NCBI GenBank assembly: GCA_002694245.1
Contig: NZLM01000095.1
Span: forward strand, 1-7,084
Length of the DNA: 7,084 bases
Direction of reading: 5' to 3'
DNA from: Methanobacteriota archaeon
GTDB taxonomy: Archaea > Thermoplasmatota > Poseidoniia > Poseidoniales > Poseidoniaceae
In this document: one piece after another, positions 1 to 5,473 of the stretch
Numbering within the stretch: the stretch's first letter is position 1
How the letters are laid out: the number at the start of each line of letters is the position of its first letter
Position numbers and translations under genes: made by a program
The notes under the pieces: model-generated
What the model was told of the DNA's origin: nothing
Database searches by the model: none
Seen by the model: the letters and a program-made list of their open reading frames with translations, nothing else

Positions 1-41
1 GGATATTCGAAAGTGCAGGTAAAGAAGTTAATCTGATTTGA
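1..41 (+). CDS. Possible C-terminal end of a gene cut by the window edge
   Basis: One plus-strand frame is open from the left edge and reads IFESAGKEVNLI before a TGA at 39-41. The residues and codons look like ordinary coding sequence. The stop lies one base from the stop of the minus-strand membrane protein gene, which would be a tight convergent arrangement like the one at the right end of this window. Twelve codons are too few to assign a family. The frame could equally be open by chance, so this is a tentative call. Confidence 0.3.
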   Translation, partial: IFESAGKEVNLI

Positions 42-42
42 T

Positions 43-675
43 TCAGTCCTCCGAATCAAAACCTTCCACGACTTCCATGATTTCTGAGTCATCACCAACT
101 ACCTCAGAAACTTCCTGAGATTTGTCTACCTCGACTTCTTCCAAGTCTGCAAAAGGTTTCTTCCCATCTTCAACCATACACAAAAGGCGCCATCTAGGAG
201 CCCATGCCATGTGTACATAAAGCGGACCTGGTAGCATCAATAACACCCAAGCATAGAACTGAAGTTTAGTCGAGGCTATTTCCAGATGTATAAGCGTTAG
301 AAGCGCAAATCCAATGAAAGGCATAGGATACAATATTTTCCGATTTACTGGCATAGGCATTCTCCCAGTCGTTGCATTAATCATTCTGCTTAATAGACCA
401 AGAATTGCAGCAGAAAACGTCAACAGGCTTGCGTGGTATATCCATAAAGGAAACCAGTATTCTTCTGTCATAATGTAAGGTAATATGAGTGCAATTGAAA
501 CAAGGAATCCATAAAATGCACCAATGTTTGAAGGATGAGATAGCCATAATGGTAATTTTGAGAACCTCTTTGAAAGACCTCCGCCAGTGATCATTTCTTT
601 TTGGGATTCGCTAAGAAAAGACAACTGAGAATCCCAGCCTTCATCGCTGCCCATAAACAATGTTCTGAAGTACAC
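43..675 (-). CDS. Hypothetical four-helix integral membrane protein with acidic C-terminal tail
   Basis: This 210-residue protein is not recognised. A hydrophilic N-terminus (about 1-45) is followed by four hydrophobic segments at about 51-69, 75-97, 115-134 and 139-158, so it should sit in the cytoplasmic membrane. A short basic stretch (RWRLL, about 161-165) follows the last helix. The last 40 residues are strongly acidic (LEEVEVD, EVVGDDSE, EGFDSED) and probably lie in the cytoplasm. There is no signal peptide and no catalytic motif. The chosen start is GTG at 675-673 because an ATATAT element lies about 25 bases upstream, which fits a leaderless archaeal transcript. An ATG at 654-652 (MGSDEG) is the alternative and has no Shine-Dalgarno site either. 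It follows the two-helix membrane protein gene by 41 bases on the same strand, so the two may work together. Coding status is fairly sure; function is unknown. Confidence 0.75.
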   Translation of the reverse strand: MYFRTLFMGSDEGWDSQLSFLSESQKEMITGGGLSKRFSKLPLWLSHPSNIGAFYGFLVSIALILPYIMTEEYWFPLWIYHASLLTFSAAILGLLSRMINATTGRMPMPVNRKILYPMPFIGFALLTLIHLEIASTKLQFYAWVLLMLPGPLYVHMAWAPRWRLLCMVEDGKKPFADLEEVEVDKSQEVSEVVGDDSEIMEVVEGFDSED

Positions 676-696
676 ATCATTTGAATGTACGGGGCG

Positions 697-702
697 ATAT
701 AT
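697..702 (-). promoter_or_regulatory. Putative TATA box for the four-helix membrane protein gene
   Basis: On the minus strand the sequence reads GCATATATCG, and its AT core is centred near 699.5. That is about 25 bases before the GTG at 675-673, the expected spacing from an archaeal TATA box to a transcription start falling on the start codon. It lies in the 41-base gap after the upstream membrane protein gene. No good purine-rich BRE precedes it, so the call rests on position and AT core only. Confidence 0.4.
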
Positions 703-716
703 GCGCCAAATGGTTG

Positions 717-1331
717 TTATTCAGGTGAGAAAATCCTTGACAATGGACCCTGAACATCAAACTCCTCTTCAGGCAACCATTCCCTCTCGAGTAGAGTTGA
801 ATCCTGTGTTTCTCTATCCCTTGCATCCTCAAATTCATCGTTGGTCTCATTGACTGCATTGTTAAGGGAGATTGCTTGATTGACAATTACTAGATGCTTG
901 GCTAGCACTTTTTCTTTGTATGATGGTCTCACTGAACAGAGAATAGAAATGTCCTCGTCTTGTTTGTGTAGAACCCAACCAGTTAGCGGGTCTTTTACCA
1001 TCTTCAAGCGCTGGTTGCCCGGGTTAATCCAGCTATCTGAAAAATTAATCATAAGTTCAGAATCAGATACAGACAGGGTTTCCATAAATGGATGGTTCAA
1101 ATTAACTGCTAGGGGGATATTTATGAGAGAATTAATTTGCCTTATCTGAAGAATAATTATCAAAATACTCACTGCTAGAATTAGCGTCCAGTTATCCACG
1201 AACTGTAAGGCAATAATAGTCAAAATAGCATTTAGTCCAAACAGTACAGATTTATCTTTGTAAATCGAAAGTTTGTATTCTCTTCCAACGGGTGTGTTGA
1301 GAAATTCAATCAATCCCCGCGGTGGGCTCAT
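717..1331 (-). CDS. Hypothetical membrane-anchored protein, two-helix hairpin plus soluble domain
   Basis: This 204-residue protein is not recognised. Its N-terminus (MSPPRGLIEF, then a basic stretch to about 26) precedes two closely spaced hydrophobic helices at about 28-44 and 48-68, which form a membrane hairpin. The remaining 130 or so residues are soluble. They contain alternating hydrophobic strands (for example LMINFSDSWI and GWVLHKQDEDISILCSV, about 93-133) and then an acidic tail (about 162-192, NETNDEFEDARD, LPEEEFD). The ATG at 1331-1329 is the natural start and has only a poor Shine-Dalgarno match. The gene diverges from the DUF835 operon across about 100 bases and lies 41 bases upstream of the four-helix membrane gene. 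The shared plan of N-terminal membrane helices and an acidic C-terminal tail suggests a functional pair, but this is inference. Confidence 0.75.
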   Translation of the reverse strand: MSPPRGLIEFLNTPVGREYKLSIYKDKSVLFGLNAILTIIALQFVDNWTLILAVSILIIILQIRQINSLINIPLAVNLNHPFMETLSVSDSELMINFSDSWINPGNQRLKMVKDPLTGWVLHKQDEDISILCSVRPSYKEKVLAKHLVIVNQAISLNNAVNETNDEFEDARDRETQDSTLLEREWLPEEEFDVQGPLSRIFSPE

Positions 1332-1436
1332 AGCCTTGGCCAGATATGATTAGGACATGAAACCCTCGTTATTTTGTTGATTTTATCCCCATCATTCAAG
1401 AAGGGTGGAATTACGAACCACCCCGTAGGGGTGCAC
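1332..1436. promoter_or_regulatory. Divergent intergenic region between the membrane genes and the DUF835 operon
   Basis: This gap of about 105 bases must hold the promoters for both directions. AT-rich stretches at 1342-1352 (AGATATGATTA) and 1369-1386 (read on the minus strand as TAAAATCAACAAAAT) are TATA candidates for the rightward and leftward genes respectively. Neither is a clean match. The rightward reading frame is open from 1350, so a TTG at 1374 could extend the DUF835 protein by 21 residues and would place part of this region inside the gene. Confidence 0.35.
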
Positions 1437-3137
1437 ATGGTCGAGTTGCCAGAAGGTATCATTGTTGAAGAAAGGAGGGGGGCACCCGGCGTTCTTTCAA
1501 TCCTAATTTCTGAAATGGTAAAACTCAATTCTACCGGTTATATTAGAGTTGAAAGAACACCAAAAGAAGCAATGCCAAGGGTTGGCCAAGTCATTATCTC
1601 AAACAGTGCAATCCTAGCTGCGATGCACGAGCAAGATGCAATTCTTGAAGGGGTAGACGCATTGATAGAGATTGAAAATGATTCAATGGAATATGATTGC
1701 AAGATTCAAGTGATTGAGAATGTGGATGTGAAAAGAATAGTAGAGCTTCACCCTCAATCAAGAATCAACACAACTCATGAATCCAATGACGCTGAGGAAC
1801 AGTGGTGGAGTAAGGTAAGCAATCACACGAATAACTGGACCAAGTCAACTAGATTGCCAACAATAGATCCTACCGTTGATGCTCCAGAGTTTATTAAAGC
1901 AAAAGCTGCATCTATGGTTCAGAAACAAAAACTTGGAGATGTATGGATTAAACCTGGGAGTGTGTTTTCGAATCAAACCGATAGCCTGTTCACTCTTGCC
2001 TCGAATTTGAAAAAGCATGGTAAGCCACTGCTTGTAATTTGCAGAAAAACACGTGAAGAAATCAATGTTCAATACGATATACCAGCCGAAAATTCGTTGT
2101 GGTTATCTCAAAGCGAAACAGAAGGCGTGCAGTTCGTTGACATCGATGCAATCAAAGGTACAGTGTTTGGATTCCTCGAAGGTAACTTACGTGCAGTACT
2201 TTTACTAGAAGGATTAGAATACTTGGCTAGTATTTGTGGAAGCTCAGAAGTTATTGAAATGGTCAGGGAGTTAGGAGATCGAATGCAATATGAGGATGAT
2301 TGCTTACTGATTTCTTATGATGAGAAGGCTTGGACCAGATCTGAGGCCGCCCAATTACAAAGAGCAGCACCGTATTTACAAACTGATATTATTGAGACTT
2401 GGAATTCAGATCCAGAATCATTGCTGGACCATCCACTAATGTCGCCCCCAACGGAGGAAGAACTTCTCAGACTTGATGAATATCTTCAAGCCAACACACC
2501 AATAATCGAAATTCCAGCTGTTGAAATTGAAATCGAAGATGTCATTGAAGAAGATATCATAGAGGTTGAAGAACCTACAACTGAAGAAAATATGGAACAA
2601 ACTGTTGAGGTTGTAGAACCAGAAACGATAATTGACGATGAAATCATTGAGGTACCTGTTCCCAAAAAAGGCCCTAGAAAAGCTCAAACCGTTGTACGTA
2701 AAAAACGTAAATCTACAAGAATTATGAGTGAAAGGGAGACAATAAAATCAGGTCTCGATGCAGCCAAATCAGGAAAAGAAATTGGTGAATTAAAGCTAGA
2801 ATACTCTCCAAGCAAGATACCTTTAGGATATTCTAGAGATGCAAAATTACCCGACATTCCAGACATTATTCCCTCACCACTTGACCAAGTAGTAAAACAG
2901 GATTCAAGTAGGAAAATTCCAATCCTGCCAAAAACAGAATTGGGGCCGAAATCGGTACAACCCACAAACAAAAAAGTTTCACAAAAAACTGAACCAATCA
3001 GTCCCCTAGCAGCAAGAGGAGTGGAAATTAATCGTAACATTGCTAAGCGTAAACAAGCATCGAGCGTACCACAAAAACATATTGACATTGAGAAAGAACT
3101 TGAATCATGGAGATTTAAAGAGGAGGATTTACAATGA
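1437..3137 (+). CDS. DUF835 domain protein with DUF2226/DUF4388-like N-terminus, first gene of the operon
   Basis: This 566-residue soluble protein has three parts. Residues 1-105 (MVELPEGIIVEE, then GYIRVER, ISNSAILAAMHEQD, then a chain ending VKRIVELHP) resemble the archaeal DUF2226 / bacterial DUF4388 type of small alpha/beta domain seen in signalling proteins; this match is tentative. Residues of about 168-314 fit DUF835: LKKHGKPLLVICR, LWLSQSE, FLEGNLRAVLLLEGLEYL, and a strand ending LISYDEKAW. DUF835 is an archaeal family often attached to sensory modules and its biochemical role is not established. From 340 to 407 the chain is very acidic, with two copies of a DIIEV/EIIEV motif. It turns basic at 409-428 (KKGPRK, RKKRKSTR) and stays low-complexity to the end. 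The ATG at 1437 is chosen because it begins the apparent N-terminal domain and has a weak GGGGTG upstream. A TTG at 1374 is the alternative. The stop overlaps the next start in ATGA. Confidence 0.85.
   Translation: MVELPEGIIVEERRGAPGVLSILISEMVKLNSTGYIRVERTPKEAMPRVGQVIISNSAILAAMHEQDAILEGVDALIEIENDSMEYDCKIQVIENVDVKRIVELHPQSRINTTHESNDAEEQWWSKVSNHTNNWTKSTRLPTIDPTVDAPEFIKAKAASMVQKQKLGDVWIKPGSVFSNQTDSLFTLASNLKKHGKPLLVICRKTREEINVQYDIPAENSLWLSQSETEGVQFVDIDAIKGTVFGFLEGNLRAVLLLEGLEYLASICGSSEVIEMVRELGDRMQYEDDCLLISYDEKAWTRSEAAQLQRAAPYLQTDIIETWNSDPESLLDHPLMSPPTEEELLRLDEYLQANTPIIEIPAVEIEIEDVIEEDIIEVEEPTTEENMEQTVEVVEPETIIDDEIIEVPVPKKGPRKAQTVVRKKRKSTRIMSERETIKSGLDAAKSGKEIGELKLEYSPSKIPLGYSRDAKLPDIPDIIPSPLDQVVKQDSSRKIPILPKTELGPKSVQPTNKKVSQKTEPISPLAARGVEINRNIAKRKQASSVPQKHIDIEKELESWRFKEEDLQ
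3121..3127 (+). promoter_or_regulatory. Strong Shine-Dalgarno site for the DnaA-like ATPase gene
   Basis: AGGAGGA lies six bases before the ATG at 3134, inside the last codons of the DUF835 gene. It is a near-complete complement of the archaeal 16S 3' end and fixes this start. A strong site at an overlapping junction indicates translation of the second gene at a rate matched to the first. Confidence 0.8.
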
Positions 3138-4885
3138 GTAATTCGAGGCAAGAGAGACTCAGATTAGCTTTAGCAAATGCCCGTCAAGTCCTTGGAAAAG
3201 AGACCGCAGTTGGCCGGCAATCCTTGTCAAAATTAAACAGGCTACGAGGTATTCCAGAATCTGAAGATACTAGAAAAGGCACTCTACTTTCCAGAACTGG
3301 TGTCAAAACCCGTCCCGTTTTCGATTTAGTTGCTGATAATGTGCTTGGAGAAACTCCTGAATGGAAACCGACTGTGGATGTTGGCCAAGGTGATCTTACT
3401 CTATCCCAAATTGCTAATCAGCGACTAAACCAAATGAGAGAAAAACACGAAGCAGAACAAATTGATGAGGAAATGCTGGGTGAAACATTTGGAGTGTTAA
3501 AAGACGGAAGACCGATTTGGGCTGAAGTCCTTGATAGTCAGAGAGGATATTCAACAAACACGACCGACTATGCATTCAAAGATTTGGCATTTAAACCAAA
3601 ATGGCCACCTGTGCAACACTTGTCAGACCACAAGACATGGAAGAATTGGCATGTTGTTGATGAGAATTCTAGGGCTTCATACGCATGTGAAAAAGTGATC
3701 GAGAAGCCAGGCGTCACCATGAATCCATTACTAATTCTTGGCTCTAATGGTTGTGGAAAATCACACATACTGAGTGCATCGGTACAAGCAATGATCCGCA
3801 GGCAAGATGGTAATGTCCACCTGCTATCCACATCTGCAATGCGAGGATGGGAATCATTGCCTGAAGGTTGGGAAGAGGCTGTCTCTCATGCTAGTCTTAT
3901 TGCAATTGATGATTTGCACCTTGCTGAGGATAGAATTGCTACAGAACTTGGATTATTGATTGATTTAGCACTGAATCATGGCGTCCAAATTATCGCTACA
4001 TCGAGGGTTAATTCAGATGAATGGCAAGCGAGAAGATTATGGGAAGTGATGAGATCTGCTACAAGTATCTGGATTAACAAACCAAGTTACTCTTCTTTGG
4101 TAACCCACCTTAGGAGAATGTCATCTGGTCGTGCTTTACTACTATCTGACAGTATGCTTGCTAATATTGTAAAGCATGGCAATGGGAGTTGGAGAAGCAC
4201 TGATGCCTCTTTTGAAAAAGTAGCACTTGCAATTGAATCTGGTGAACAAATAGTATCCTCTGAAGACATAACTAAGGTCTTGGAAGATACTCCAATTGAG
4301 AAAACAAGAACCGAAGTTTTTGTTGAAAATGAAAATCTTCAAGACCTCGCTTCACAGATGATAAGTGATGCGATTGACCATGTATATACAGGAGCAGATA
4401 TTGGTGGTGTCGAACTCAAATCAGAATTGCCTCAACTTAGTGATGATTGGACTCCACCTGAACTTACTATTGAAGAAAAAGACCAGCTACATGAGATTCT
4501 AGTTGGCGAAAACCTTACCCCACATGTTACTACAACACTTTCCCCAGATGAAAGAGATGAGTTTTTGATTAAACCTGATGATGAAGTGACTGGATTTGAT
4601 CAAGTTAGAGTCGCTGAAACAACATCGAGTATCGACAAGATTACAGAAAAGATGTTCCAGGAGATGGCAGAAGAACATTTGGAACAATCCAACCATCTTG
4701 CAAAATTGGAAAGAGAGATGCTGAGCCTTGCTGAAAAAAGTAAATCGGCCTCTGTCGAAGAGTTAATTGAGATTGCAGATAGAGTGGGAGAGATAGAGTC
4801 TGAACTAGGTAATATTTCCAAAAGCCCTCAATATGCAAAATTAACACCGATTAGAGTCTTACAGCCAGTTGGTGGCGAGGCATGA
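3134..4885 (+). CDS. DnaA/Hda-type AAA+ ATPase without a recognisable DNA-binding domain
   Basis: This 583-residue protein carries a central AAA+ module of the DnaA/Hda/DnaC clade. Residues 197-213 (NPLLILGSNGCGKSHIL) match the DnaA Walker A context, with K209 and S210. Walker B is LIAIDDLH (255-262) with D259 and D260. Sensor 1 is QIIATSR (285-291), close to the DnaA form QIVLTSD. KPSYSSLVTHLRRM (316-329) matches the DnaA linker to the lid, and the lid helix carries a candidate sensor 2 arginine, R354, in SWRSTDASFEKV. The usual DnaA arginine-finger context SRF reads MRSAT here (306-310), so the finger is unclear. No DnaA domain IV signature follows. Instead there is an acidic region (about 380-500) and a likely coiled coil (about 504-560). 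The first 190 residues are charged and unrecognised. The start overlaps the DUF835 stop and the stop overlaps the YkgJ start. An energy-dependent switch or loader is the likely biochemical class; the target is unknown. Confidence 0.85.
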   Translation: MSNSRQERLRLALANARQVLGKETAVGRQSLSKLNRLRGIPESEDTRKGTLLSRTGVKTRPVFDLVADNVLGETPEWKPTVDVGQGDLTLSQIANQRLNQMREKHEAEQIDEEMLGETFGVLKDGRPIWAEVLDSQRGYSTNTTDYAFKDLAFKPKWPPVQHLSDHKTWKNWHVVDENSRASYACEKVIEKPGVTMNPLLILGSNGCGKSHILSASVQAMIRRQDGNVHLLSTSAMRGWESLPEGWEEAVSHASLIAIDDLHLAEDRIATELGLLIDLALNHGVQIIATSRVNSDEWQARRLWEVMRSATSIWINKPSYSSLVTHLRRMSSGRALLLSDSMLANIVKHGNGSWRSTDASFEKVALAIESGEQIVSSEDITKVLEDTPIEKTRTEVFVENENLQDLASQMISDAIDHVYTGADIGGVELKSELPQLSDDWTPPELTIEEKDQLHEILVGENLTPHVTTTLSPDERDEFLIKPDDEVTGFDQVRVAETTSSIDKITEKMFQEMAEEHLEQSNHLAKLEREMLSLAEKSKSASVEELIEIADRVGEIESELGNISKSPQYAKLTPIRVLQPVGGEA

Positions 4886-5343
4886 ATAGGCCGTGGTGGA
4901 TGGACGGAGTACCTTTTGCATGTCAACCAGATTGCGGAAGATGCTGTGATGAACCCGGAGGTATAGTTTACCTTCGACCAGAGGATGCTCAAAATCTCGC
5001 AAACCATCATGATATGAGTGTTGAAGATTGGTTAGAAAGAGACTGTCGACAAACTCTGGATGGCAGGTATATACTCAATTCAGACCAATATACCGATGTG
5101 TGTATCTATTTGGATGAGAACAAAAAATGCACAGTTTATCAATCACGTCCAGCACAATGCAAATCATACCCATTTTGGGCAGAAAATGTCCGGTCTGACA
5201 GGAGTTGGAAACGTACTGTAAAAGAGTGCCCAGGACTTGATGCAGAGGATGTAATTATTATCGATGGAAATACAATTCGGACCAAAATCATAGAGGATCG
5301 AGATGCGACTAGAGGCTTCAGAGAATGGCCTGTTAAACAATAG
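4882..5343 (+). CDS. YkgJ-family Cys-cluster (CxxxCxxCC) metal-binding protein
   Basis: This 153-residue soluble protein belongs to the YkgJ/CxxCxxCC family, whose members are thought to bind zinc or an iron-sulfur centre. The N-terminal motif is C14-x3-C18-x2-C21-C22. It continues with C74 (DVCIYL), C83 (KKCTVYQSRP), C93 in QCKSYPFW and C116 in ECPG, giving the eight cysteines typical of the family. C55 is an additional cysteine. About 35 mostly hydrophilic residues follow the last cysteine. The ATG at 4882 overlaps the ATPase stop (ATGA), with a weak GGTGG at 4871-4875 as ribosome site. Position as the last gene of the operon suggests co-production with the ATPase and the DUF835 protein. 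Family assignment is firm, but the metal and the substrate are not known. Some relatives modify or chelate metals; which applies here cannot be read from the sequence. Confidence 0.9.
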   Translation: MNRPWWMDGVPFACQPDCGRCCDEPGGIVYLRPEDAQNLANHHDMSVEDWLERDCRQTLDGRYILNSDQYTDVCIYLDENKKCTVYQSRPAQCKSYPFWAENVRSDRSWKRTVKECPGLDAEDVIIIDGNTIRTKIIEDRDATRGFREWPVKQ

Positions 5344-5374
5344 TGATGGTGTTTTACCGAACTGAAAGTAACGC

Positions 5375-5385
5375 ACACTAAGTGT
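5375..5385. repeat. Short palindrome in the citrate synthase upstream region
   Basis: ACACT and AGTGT form perfect five-base arms around a single A. The site lies about 30 bases after the YkgJ stop and 90 bases before the citrate synthase start. It could be a half-site or operator for a dimeric regulator, or a weak hairpin after the operon. Five-base arms also arise by chance, so support is modest. Confidence 0.35.
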
Positions 5386-5390
5386 TTCAA

Positions 5391-5403
5391 ATTACACTGT
5401 AAT
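5391..5403. repeat. Odd-length 13-base palindrome, candidate operator
   Basis: ATTACA and TGTAAT form perfect six-base arms around a central C. The form is like operators of dimeric helix-turn-helix regulators. It starts six bases after the ACACTAAGTGT palindrome and shares the ACACT word with it. It lies about 40 bases upstream of the TATA-like element of the citrate synthase gene. No specific regulator can be named. Confidence 0.4.
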
Positions 5404-5427
5404 CAGCATTTATCGAAATTTTCAGCG

Positions 5428-5459
5428 TCGACCTTATACCAATGTTACATATCGGTCGA
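5428..5459. repeat. Inverted repeat TCGACC-N20-GGTCGA around the citrate synthase core promoter
   Basis: The arms TCGACC (5428-5433) and GGTCGA (5454-5459) are perfect complements separated by 20 bases. The spacer contains TTATAC and TTACATAT, the two best TATA candidates of the region. Arm centres are about 26 bases apart, so a dimer binding both arms would cover the promoter. This would suit repression, but binding is inferred from geometry only. Confidence 0.4.
5445..5452 (+). promoter_or_regulatory. Putative TATA box for the citrate synthase gene
   Basis: TTACATAT is centred about 25 bases before the TTG at 5474, which fits a leaderless archaeal transcript. An alternative, TTATAC at 5434-5439, would start transcription near 5462 and leave a 12-base leader. 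No Shine-Dalgarno site lies before the TTG apart from a weak GGTAA, which favours the leaderless reading. Confidence 0.4.
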
Positions 5460-5473
5460 ATCAGTGGTAAATT

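Noticed and set aside
880..1149. 89-residue plus-strand open frame
   Set aside because: It is antisense to the two-helix membrane protein, shows no domain features, and the minus frame has clear membrane helices and a proper ATG.
2684..3151. 155-residue open frame on the minus strand
   Set aside because: It lies wholly across the DUF835 gene end, has a Ser/Leu/Phe-rich composition typical of an antisense shadow, and no ribosome site; the plus-strand gene has clear domains and operon coupling.
3731..3766. Reading the P-loop as an ABC transporter or KaiC-type ATPase
   Set aside because: There is no ABC signature or RecA-type Walker B; the NPLLILGSNGCGKSHIL context, DD Walker B and QIIATSR fit DnaA-type AAA+.
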